From positions 1 through 11,255 of the forward strand of contig DASVWG010000345.1 in NCBI GenBank assembly GCA_036389695.1: a DNA stretch of 11,255 bases, read 5' to 3'. Position 1 is the first letter of the stretch; each line of letters starts with the position of its first letter. Made by a program: the position numbers and the translations under genes. The notes beneath the pieces are model-generated. The model was not told where the DNA came from and made no database searches. It saw only the letters and a program-made list of their open reading frames with translations. Shown piece after piece: positions 5,288 to 11,255 of the stretch. This DNA comes from JALZHR01 sp036389695. Its GTDB lineage: Bacteria > Acidobacteriota > Blastocatellia > Pyrinomonadales > Pyrinomonadaceae.

Positions 5288-8230
5288 TTAATCGTTCGTG
5301 CGCAGAAAGCCGGTTGTCTGCACGTATTGGAAAAACGGCGTGCCGGGCGGCAGGCGACCGGCGTCCAGAAACGTGCTGTCGAAAACCCAGTTGCGCACCG
5401 GCGGGTTATAAACCGTGTTGCAGCATTTGAAAGCGCCGTTGTTGTTGCGCGAATTGTAAAGATTAATCAGCGAGCCGGAATAATTCAAGTAAGTTCTGAA
5501 GTTTGCGTCGGTAGGGTCAGTCCATCTTTCCAGAAAGCGCTTGAAATTGTGGACGCCGCCGTTTAACTGCGGCGATATTCCGCCCTGATTCGGCGTGCCC
5601 TGAATATTGGCGATGGTGTCGCCGGAAATCATCGCGAAGCGGACGGTCGTTTCGCTCGCCTTGCGCTGGCTTAAATTATACGGGTAAGCGAAGCTTTTGG
5701 AGTCGTCCCAGTTGTTGGAAAGAATCGTGACCGAATCGGCGACCACCGAAGCCGGAATGTGGCTCGTGCTGTTGAACGGCAAAAATTCATTATACGGCGT
5801 GTTGCCGGTCGTGTATTTGTTGGCGACGCCCGTCGCGTTGTAGTTTCCTTTGACGTAAATGCCGTTTTCGGAAGCGACGGTAAAGCCTTTCGTGTTTGAC
5901 GCGTTAGCCGAATCGTAAATGCCCGGCAGCTTCTCGCCGTTAATCAGGCGGACGCCGCGACGGAAGAATTTATGGTCGATGACGGCGGCATAATCCGGAA
6001 ACCAGATGTTGGCGTATTTGGTCGCTTCGTTGATGTAATCGGTGTTCAGCGTGCCGTAACCGTAGCTTCCCGGGCGCTGCAAATCTTCGCCCGGCTGTTT
6101 CACGCCGTCGTTGCCCGGATTTGCGCCGTAGATGTCTTCCATGTCGTATTCGCCGTCGAAATCGTAATCGCCGCGCCGGTCGGAGACGTATAAAACCCAG
6201 CCGTTATTATCGGGAATATTGGATTTTCTGAGAGTGTTCGTGCCGTTGCCGTTGGAGAAAGGCGTATTGCCCGGAAAGAGTCCGTCAAAATCGCCGCGTA
6301 AAAAGCGCCGGAGATTGGCGATGTCGATGTCGACCATGCTCATCACGCCGTTTTGCGTGACTCTGCCCGCGGTATAAAGCGAAGGGTCGTCGTAATAAGT
6401 TCCTTCGCGCGAGTCATACATTTCAATCGGGAACGGAACCAGCGCCGCGCGCGTCGTGCCGCTGTAATCGGCTTTTTTCAGGTGTCCCATATTTTCCCAG
6501 CTCGCATCGGGATTGCTCGGGTTATTCGGGTCATCGTTTATCTTGGTGCAGCCGGCGATGCAGCCGGCGTCAATAAGGGTATTAATTCCCAGATAGCGCA
6601 CGACGAAATTATAACCGCCATACGGATACAGATATTTCGTCGCGCCGTTCGGAGCGCTGTAAGCGTTTGCCGCGCCGGGAATCTGCGCGCCCGGAATGGC
6701 GAAACGCTGTAGTTTAATGATGGCGCGGCTGTCGGTTCCGGTCGAAGGCGGCTGCGCCGTCGTCGCCGTCAAGGAACTGCTCGGCGGCGTTTCGTCGTAA
6801 TTGTCGATGGCAATCGCAGTGGGCGCTTGCTCGGTCACGCCGAGACTTAAAAATTCCTGCGTAATGTCTTTGGTGATAACCGTTTCGGTCGAGCTATCGT
6901 AATTCACGGTTTCGACCTTAATCCAATGCTGTCCGGCTCCCGTATATAAACGCTCGCCGTTGATGCGCGTTGCCTGATAGCCGCTGCTCATCGGCAAAGG
7001 CAGGTAGCCGCGCGAGCGCTTCCAGAGCATCAGGCTGGTTCTGTCAGGCTCAGCGCCTTTTCCTTCCCAATCGCCGTCGAGCCGGATGCCGCAGTCGCCG
7101 GTCACGGCAGTTCCGGTGCCCGTCGCGCAGCCGGGCAGCCTGGCTTTGCTGTCGGACAGGCTGATGCGAATGCCGGGTTTATTGGCGTATCGCTCGCTGG
7201 TCATAATCGGATTATCGACATCGGCGGCGGCGACGGCTCCGATGACGCCGTTTTTATTATGAATGTCGCCGACCTGTTTGCCGCGCCTGATCATTTCGAC
7301 CAAATCCGTATCGACGCCGACGGCGAGCGGAAGCTTTAATTCCTTGACGCCGGCTTGCAGATTGCCGTCAAAAATCGCGCTGTCGGTCGTCCAGGCGGTG
7401 TTGAGCTTGGTCGGCGGCAAATCGGTATTGCCCGCAAAAATATTGTCCGAAGCGCCGGAAGTCGTGTTTAAACCGCTGCCTTTGGTCGGCAGAAGCTGTT
7501 TCCAGACGCCCGAAGCGTTTTTGATATAGGTATCGTCGTTGGCGCTGTCGCCGGTGTAGCCGTTGCGCCAGGTCTGCGTGATGATTTGACCGACAGCCGT
7601 CACGCGCGAATCGAAATACACGCCCTCGGAGCCGGGCGAAATAAAAAAGTGCCGGTTGGAATGGACGCGACCGCCGAAGCTGAATCTGGGCGGGCGATAA
7701 AGCTCCAGGTCGTCGTCGTAAAAAATACCGAATTGAAAGATTGGAATACGATTATTTAAAACGTTGCGCGTCAGTTGAACCTGCACGCCGCTGTAATCGG
7801 TCGCCGTCGTGCGCAGCCGCCAGTTGTCGCGGATGGCGTATAAACCGGCAAATTCGCCGCCCGGCAGAACGACCGTCGAGCTGGCTGACGTTTTGTCGAG
7901 CTCCTGTTTAAACGTGTAGTCTTCCCACAGGCGCGGCACGAGCGCGGTTCTCACAGCGGCTAAATCCGTGTCCGACGGGTTGATTTTGACTTCAAAAGTT
8001 TTATTGAAGTTTCGCGTCATCAATTCCAGGCTGGCTTGCGCGGCGTAAAAAGTTCGCCCTTCCGCCGTTTCGTTGCCGACGGCAGCCGCTTCGATTGACG
8101 TTCTGGTCAGCGCCAGCGCGACAAAAATACTGATGAGCGCTAAAACAAATACCGCGATGACCAGAGCCGAACCGCTCTGGCTGGGCTGGGCGAAAAAATC
8201 ATCTTGCGCCGTAGTTTTAAATGTCTTCAT
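5288..8230 (-). CDS. pilX: Giant PilX-like minor pilin / pilus-tip candidate
   Basis: The ATG start at 8228-8230 has a Shine-Dalgarno GAGGT 9 nt upstream. Residues 19-42 (QSGSALVIAVFVLALISIFVALAL) are a PilX/GspK-type N-terminal helix. Cleavage is likely after Gly20, and there is no Glu at mature position +5, as is usual for this class. The following helix (EGRTFYAAQASLELM, about 58-71) matches the PilX N-terminal domain. The remaining 900 or so residues would be extracellular. Typical PilX proteins are about 170-200 residues, so this is several-fold longer. The rest includes an Asp-rich stretch (GDYDFDGEYDMED, 687-699), a second (NPGNDGVKQPGED, 704-716), and GFTVASENGIYVKGNYN (781-796), a motif I associate with large PilX-type proteins of other phyla. 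There are exactly six cysteines, in three pairs. Last gene of the pilin operon. Probably located at the pilus tip; adhesion is inferred. Confidence 0.82.
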   Translation of the reverse strand: MKTFKTTAQDDFFAQPSQSGSALVIAVFVLALISIFVALALTRTSIEAAAVGNETAEGRTFYAAQASLELMTRNFNKTFEVKINPSDTDLAAVRTALVPRLWEDYTFKQELDKTSASSTVVLPGGEFAGLYAIRDNWRLRTTATDYSGVQVQLTRNVLNNRIPIFQFGIFYDDDLELYRPPRFSFGGRVHSNRHFFISPGSEGVYFDSRVTAVGQIITQTWRNGYTGDSANDDTYIKNASGVWKQLLPTKGSGLNTTSGASDNIFAGNTDLPPTKLNTAWTTDSAIFDGNLQAGVKELKLPLAVGVDTDLVEMIRRGKQVGDIHNKNGVIGAVAAADVDNPIMTSERYANKPGIRISLSDSKARLPGCATGTGTAVTGDCGIRLDGDWEGKGAEPDRTSLMLWKRSRGYLPLPMSSGYQATRINGERLYTGAGQHWIKVETVNYDSSTETVITKDITQEFLSLGVTEQAPTAIAIDNYDETPPSSSLTATTAQPPSTGTDSRAIIKLQRFAIPGAQIPGAANAYSAPNGATKYLYPYGGYNFVVRYLGINTLIDAGCIAGCTKINDDPNNPSNPDASWENMGHLKKADYSGTTRAALVPFPIEMYDSREGTYYDDPSLYTAGRVTQNGVMSMVDIDIANLRRFLRGDFDGLFPGNTPFSNGNGTNTLRKSNIPDNNGWVLYVSDRRGDYDFDGEYDMEDIYGANPGNDGVKQPGEDLQRPGSYGYGTLNTDYINEATKYANIWFPDYAAVIDHKFFRRGVRLINGEKLPGIYDSANASNTKGFTVASENGIYVKGNYNATGVANKYTTGNTPYNEFLPFNSTSHIPASVVADSVTILSNNWDDSKSFAYPYNLSQRKASETTVRFAMISGDTIANIQGTPNQGGISPQLNGGVHNFKRFLERWTDPTDANFRTYLNYSGSLINLYNSRNNNGAFKCCNTVYNPPVRNWVFDSTFLDAGRLPPGTPFFQYVQTTGFLRTND
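8161..8180 (-). other. Perfect hairpin over the pilX cleavage-site codons
   Basis: The arms CCAGAGC (8161-8167) and GCTCTGG (8174-8180) enclose a 6-nt loop. In the mRNA it spans nucleotides 51-70 of the reading frame, coding for Q-S-G-S-A-L around the predicted prepilin cleavage point. Confidence 0.6.
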
Positions 8231-8239
8231 ATTAACGTT

Positions 8240-8244
8240 ACCTC
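8240..8244 (-). promoter_or_regulatory. Shine-Dalgarno of pilX
   Basis: On the minus strand GAGGT lies 9 nt before the ATG of pilX. It falls in the 22-nt gap after the pilW stop codon. It is the clearest ribosome-binding site in the operon; the other three pilin genes have only weak ones. Confidence 0.6.
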
Positions 8245-8252
8245 ATCTGTTT

Positions 8253-9347
8253 TCAACTGGCGTCGTAGCCTAAATTTCGTGTGCTGAAAGTGGAAGTCAT
8301 ATTGACTCGATAAGGTTGATTCCGATGGTCTAATTCGTTTGTTCTGACGTTGACCGTAAACCTGACCTGACGAATTTTCGCCAGATTCGACTGCAAATCG
8401 TCAGCCGTGCCCGGCACGCCGTCCGGTCCGGCGCTCGGGTTATCCGACAGGCTGCCGTCATCCATCACGTATTTGATTTGAAAATTTTCGACGCCGTAGA
8501 CTATCGGCTCGTCCGTCCAGTTTATCGGCGGATTCGTTCCGGTCGGCGGGACGTTGGCGTATTCGCGGCGCGTCAGAATGCCGTCGGTCGTGACGAAATA
8601 AGTCACCAATCTGACTCTTTGCATACTGGCGGGCGTCGTGATTCCGCGCAAGGTTCCGCCCGTGCCGGTCTGGTTAAATCCGAGCACGTCGCCATTGGAA
8701 AACTGAACGATGTTCGTCCCGCTCAGCGCGGTCACCAGCGCCAGCGCCGAGCCTGTGTTTCCGGTCACCAGATAGATGTCGTTTTTCCGGCACGCCGCGT
8801 TGCTGCCGGAAATCGGCACGATTTCGTCGATGCCGGTCGCGTTGGTCGTCGCCGCATTGATGTTCAGGGGCTGCGAAACTTCGCTGCCGGGCGCGCCGAC
8901 GAGATTAAAGGTCGAATCCTTAAAAATAAACGTCACCTGGTCGGTCATGGTGCCCGCCGTCGTATTAAAAGTGTTGGCGTTGACGTTGTTTCCGGCAAGT
9001 ATCGGCGGCACCGTGTCGCGCGACGTGTCGAAATCGTTCGGAATGTTGAGCAGGGTGGAAATTTTATTGTCCGGCAGCACGACCGTGCTGTTCATCGGGT
9101 AACCGAAACCGGCGTTGTAAGTGTCGCGTCCAATCAGGTTCAGGGCGAAACGGACATTTTTGGTCGATTGCACCTGTTGATTGACGAGCAGTCGATTGCG
9201 CTGCGCCAGCTGCAAAACGCCGTAAACCGCCGTGGTGACGATGATAAAAATCACCATCGCGATGACGACTTCGAGCAGGGAAAATCCCTGCTCGCGGCGG
9301 CGGGCGGCAGTTTTTACAGCGTTCGGAGAAATTAAATTATTCTGCAT
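8253..9347 (-). CDS. pilW: PilW-like minor pilin
   Basis: The 364-residue prepilin starts at ATG (9345-9347), 17 nt after the pilV-like stop. The leader is positively charged (AARRREQG), with class III cleavage after Gly21. The mature end is FSLLEVVIAMVIFIIVTTAVYG, with Phe at +1 and Glu at +5 (Glu26). The next segment (QLAQRNRLLVNQQVQSTKNVRFALNLIGRDTYNAGFGYP) fits PilW/GspJ-type proteins, where a long helix precedes an 'R-x-D-x-x-x-A-G' region. The large C-terminal domain is beta-rich, with a single Cys (186) and an Asp-rich AGPDGVPGTADD motif (306-317) that may bind Ca. It is expected in the inner membrane and then in the pilus tip complex with PilV and PilX. The size is typical for PilW. 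Confidence 0.86.
   Translation of the reverse strand: MQNNLISPNAVKTAARRREQGFSLLEVVIAMVIFIIVTTAVYGVLQLAQRNRLLVNQQVQSTKNVRFALNLIGRDTYNAGFGYPMNSTVVLPDNKISTLLNIPNDFDTSRDTVPPILAGNNVNANTFNTTAGTMTDQVTFIFKDSTFNLVGAPGSEVSQPLNINAATTNATGIDEIVPISGSNAACRKNDIYLVTGNTGSALALVTALSGTNIVQFSNGDVLGFNQTGTGGTLRGITTPASMQRVRLVTYFVTTDGILTRREYANVPPTGTNPPINWTDEPIVYGVENFQIKYVMDDGSLSDNPSAGPDGVPGTADDLQSNLAKIRQVRFTVNVRTNELDHRNQPYRVNMTSTFSTRNLGYDAS
9272..9294 (-). other. Perfect 10-bp hairpin over the pilW cleavage-site codons
   Basis: The arms CGAGCAGGGA (9272-9281) and TCCCTGCTCG (9285-9294) enclose a 3-nt loop. In the mRNA it spans nucleotides 54-76 of the reading frame, coding for E-Q-G-F-S-L-L around the prepilin cleavage site. 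Confidence 0.7.
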
Positions 9348-9364
9348 AAATTTCTTTTTCGGCG

Positions 9365-9898
9365 TTAATAGTTTGTCAAAACCGTTATCAGTTTTTCCTG
9401 CCGCTGAATCGCGCCGACGTAATAATTAATGTTGATTTCAATCGAGCGGACTTTAACCGGCAGCGTTCCGGCAGGCGTGCAGTTGTAAGAAGGTCTGTCC
9501 TGGTCGCATTCGTCGCGGATAATTATTTCGCGCGTAAAGCCCGTCATGACGGCGCCCGTATCGTCGGCGGTTCCCAGCACTTCGTCGGCGCCGGCGTCGG
9601 TTTTGACCGGCTGGACGCCGTTTTGAAAAATGCCCTGCGGAACGGCGCAAGGCGTCGTGACGCAGATATTTCCGACTTTGTTCCACCCCATGCGCGCGGC
9701 GTCGGTTTCCTTGACGGACATTATGGATTCCATCGTCGAGGTCGCAATCTGCTTGGCGTTCAATTGCTGTTCCTGTCCTCTGGCTTGAAAAACCGCGCCC
9801 GTGATGGCGGAAACCAGCGCTAAAATCCCGACCAGGAGGATGACGACGGCAATCATTACGTCGATATACGAAAATCCGGCTTGCTGTTTGTTTTTCAT
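9365..9898 (-). CDS. pilV: PilV-like minor pilin with Asp at mature position +5
   Basis: The 177-residue prepilin has a very short leader (MKNKQQAG) and cleavage after Gly8. The mature helix is FSYIDVMIAVVILLVGILALVSAITGA. Position +5 is Asp13, not the usual Glu. The L-x-G-I-L-A-L pattern and the following Q-x-x-x-x-A-x-Q-I-A-x-S-x-M-E-S helix match PilV/GspI proteins. Four cysteines (79, 84, 121, 130) could form two disulfides, and DAGADEVLGTADD (101-113) is an Asp-rich possible Ca loop. It starts at ATG (9896-9898), 19 nt after the upstream pilin gene, and is almost certainly co-transcribed. Role: minor pilin in the priming/tip complex. Confidence 0.85.
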   Translation of the reverse strand: MKNKQQAGFSYIDVMIAVVILLVGILALVSAITGAVFQARGQEQQLNAKQIATSTMESIMSVKETDAARMGWNKVGNICVTTPCAVPQGIFQNGVQPVKTDAGADEVLGTADDTGAVMTGFTREIIIRDECDQDRPSYNCTPAGTLPVKVRSIEININYYVGAIQRQEKLITVLTNY

Positions 9899-9917
9899 AT
9901 TTTTCGGCTCGTTTGAA

Positions 9918-10598
9918 TTAATACGCTACAAAGTTCGTGCCGTCGTGTTTCCAGTACCGGACCGCGCCGCTGCCGCCGAACATCGTGATGCAGCGCACTT
10001 CTTTTTTATTTCGCGGATTCGTATTGGCGGCGGCGACCGGCGCCCAGACGTATAAATTGGCGCTGATGAGCGTGCCCGCGCCGTTGACGACCGAGCCGTC
10101 GCTTTTAAAACGCGCCGCCCAGACGTTGTGCCCGGTGACGGTCGTGCCCGCGCGTTTGTGTCCAATCGTGTCGGCGGCATACGCGGCGTCGTTGTAATTC
10201 GGCGGGTTCGGCTTCGAGATGCCGGTCGGTATCTGGTCCATCCTGACTTCGAGCGTTTGTTCGAGCGGGATTGCTTTGACTTCCGTGTCGTCGCTCGCGC
10301 CCGGCTCTTTTTCGTCGATGAGCAAAAGCTTATTGTCCGTCAAATCGATTTCCAGACGCATCGTGCGGCGCTTGGTTAAGGCGAGCTGATTCGCTTCGCG
10401 CATAAAATCCATCACTTGCAGCGCCTGGTCTTCGGCTTTGAATCTTCGCTGGTAGTTCAGTATATAAGGCAGGGAAATAGCGGACAGAATCAATATTATG
10501 ACGAGCACGATGACCAGTTCAATCATCGAAAATCCGCCGGCTTCGCGTCGCCGTGCCGCACGGCTTACAGCAGGTTTTTTCTTGGCAATTGCTTTCAT
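9918..10598 (-). CDS. GspH/FimT-like minor pilin, first gene of pilin operon
   Basis: The ATG at 10596-10598 gives 226 residues and a basic leader (MKAIAKKKPAVSRAARRREAGG). A TTG five codons upstream (10613) is open but less likely. Cleavage is after Gly22. The mature end is FSMIELVIVLVIILILSAISLPYI, with Glu at +5. The helix continues as a GspH/FimT-type segment, about ALQVMDFMREANQLALTKRRTMRLEID. Family-typical later features are an RFKSDGSV strand-turn and a GSGAVRYW strand near the C-terminus. It has one Cys. In Pseudomonas-type operons the equivalent FimU/FimT gene precedes pilV, pilW and pilX, and the same order is kept here. It lies about 185 nt downstream of the predicted operon promoter, so the leader mRNA would be long. 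Confidence 0.85.
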   Translation of the reverse strand: MKAIAKKKPAVSRAARRREAGGFSMIELVIVLVIILILSAISLPYILNYQRRFKAEDQALQVMDFMREANQLALTKRRTMRLEIDLTDNKLLLIDEKEPGASDDTEVKAIPLEQTLEVRMDQIPTGISKPNPPNYNDAAYAADTIGHKRAGTTVTGHNVWAARFKSDGSVVNGAGTLISANLYVWAPVAAANTNPRNKKEVRCITMFGGSGAVRYWKHDGTNFVAY

Positions 10599-10788
10599 TG
10601 TCGTGTTGTTCAATCTATGCAGTTCTTGTCGGATAAGATAAATGACATCGCTTCGGTCGCCGTCAGTTGCTCGTTTGAAAATCTTGCTGCCGTCGCAACC
10701 TGTGGAGCTGAAATTGATGGCTGAAGGTGAGTTTTTAAATCAATTTGACCGAGCTTGAATGAAAAAACTTCAATCTGACTCAGTAATA

Positions 10789-10818
10789 ATTATACCAACA
10801 ATGTAAAACATTTTCCAA
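10789..10818 (-). promoter_or_regulatory. Predicted sigma-70-type promoter of the pilin operon
   Basis: On the minus strand a perfect -10 TATAAT (10794-10789) is preceded by TTGGAA (10818-10813) with an 18-nt spacer. TGGAA/A one base inward gives a 17-nt spacer. Transcription would begin near 10782, giving a leader of about 185 nt before the first pilin ATG. Confidence 0.5.
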
Positions 10819-10820
10819 CA
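10795..10820 (-). promoter_or_regulatory. Possible operator: TGTTGG direct repeats flanking a palindrome
   Basis: On the minus strand TGTTGG occurs at 10820-10815 and again at 10800-10795, exactly 20 bp apart (about two helical turns). Between them is ATGT-AAA-ACAT (10801-10811). The group covers the -35 and spacer of the predicted pilin promoter, a fitting place for a regulator. The protein is unknown. Confidence 0.35.
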
Positions 10821-10941
10821 AAATTTTCAACGCAAGCAGAAAGTGTAAAAATAAGCGGACGGATTGCTTCCATTTGCCACAGGTTTCGGATAAAATTACG
10901 GCACGTTAAAGGAAAATTTTTTCCGGTCGAAACTTCGGAAA

Positions 10942-11255
10942 ATGGCTGAAAATAAACCAACATCGACACCCAAAAAATCCTTCTCGGCGGACTGGCTGGT
11001 CGGCGGGATTCTGGCAAAACTCGGCGAGTCGTTCGACCGTTTGACGGGCAGAAACTGGAAGCCTTCGAGCAGTCTGGCGACGAGCGAATTGATTGAGCGT
11101 CTGAAAAAGCTGCTCGACTCGAAAGTTCGCGATTTAGGCGAAAACGGGCGCTTCGTGCCGCACAGCATCAAGCTGAAAATGCAGTGGGACAAATTTTCGA
11201 CCGACGCCGAAGCGGCTCTGGAAAAACTGCAAAACGAGCTTCACGCCGCCGCGAT
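10942..11255 (+). CDS. FhaA-N (DUF3662)-like protein, 3'-truncated by window edge
   Basis: The frame is open from ATG (10942-10944) to the window end, giving 104 codons. A weak GGA lies a few bases upstream. The start reads MAENKPTSTPKKSFSADW, then a helical LATSELIERLKKLLDSKV segment, then GRFVPHSIKLKMQWDKFS and EAALEKLQNELHAAA. This layout (helix, G-x-x-x-P-x-x-I strand, helix) parallels the N-terminal domain of the FHA protein at 2359-3378, where the matching segment is GTVLIPSEYIIFLSEEDD. It is probably another FhaA-N-domain protein, and a C-terminal FHA domain may lie beyond the window. It is divergent from the pilin operon. Similarity to the other copy is by eye and modest. Confidence 0.65.
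   Translation, partial: MAENKPTSTPKKSFSADWLVGGILAKLGESFDRLTGRNWKPSSSLATSELIERLKKLLDSKVRDLGENGRFVPHSIKLKMQWDKFSTDAEAALEKLQNELHAAA

Larger units (their letters stand above)
10599..10941. other. Divergent intergenic region (343 bp)
   Basis: No ORF of convincing quality lies between the two divergent genes. It holds the pilin-operon promoter (10789-10818), TGTTGG direct repeats and a small palindrome around it, and an 8-bp inverted repeat (AAATTGAT 10711-10718 with ATCAATTT 10739-10746). There is also a 12-codon minus-strand ORF (10610-10648) with no clear ribosome-binding site. The right end near the plus-strand gene is AT-rich with only weak promoter-like hexamers. No confident promoter for that gene was found. 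Confidence 0.7.

Noticed and set aside
8478..9335. 285-codon plus-strand ORF antisense to pilW
   Set aside because: The product is Arg/Val-rich with no recognisable motif, and the opposite strand encodes a clear PilW-like protein. Long antisense frames are expected in this codon usage.
10610..10648. 12-codon upstream ORF as a real leader peptide gene
   Set aside because: No convincing ribosome-binding site and no regulatory amino-acid run. It is mentioned only as part of the leader.

Overview
The window reads as bacterial chromosome, moderately GC-rich and densely coded. The gene types suggest Acidobacteriota, possibly class Blastocatellia: a FhaA-like DUF3662/FHA protein beside a Hanks-type kinase, very large PilX-like pilins, a gingipain-family C25 peptidase, and arrays of 7-nt repeats between genes. 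This placement is inference from gene content; there is no rRNA or other marker gene.

Layout. Positions 2-2227 (+) hold the 3' part of a secreted C25-type cysteine peptidase. A nested inverted repeat (2237-2360) separates it from a convergent minus-strand block. Reading leftward along the minus strand from 10.6 kb, the block is: a four-gene minor pilin operon (GspH/FimT-like, PilV-like, PilW-like and a 980-residue PilX-like protein) with gaps of 19, 17 and 22 nt; a Hanks-type Ser/Thr kinase with one membrane segment and an outer SH3-like domain; and a DUF3662+FHA protein. A 343-bp divergent intergenic region (10599-10941) carries a good sigma-70-type promoter for the pilin operon. It also precedes a second FhaA-N (DUF3662)-like gene that runs off the right edge (10942-11255, +).

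How the genes may work together. FimT/PilV/PilW/PilX is the usual order of a minor-pilin set that primes and caps type IV pili. The giant PilX-like protein could supply the tip or adhesin function that PilY1 provides elsewhere; no PilY1 is present here. The kinase and FHA protein look like a signal-transduction pair, with the FHA domain reading phospho-Thr written by the kinase. Their position next to the pilin operon makes a link to pilus control possible but unproven.

The most unusual signals are non-coding. First, heptamer arrays abut the stop codons of pilX and the kinase gene, and each is faced by an array in inverted orientation across a spacer. Second, the tetranucleotide GGCC appears to be completely absent from the 11,255 bases. 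Third, perfect short hairpins sit exactly over the prepilin cleavage-site codons of pilW and pilX. There is no sign of tRNA, rRNA, CRISPR, transposase or prophage genes.
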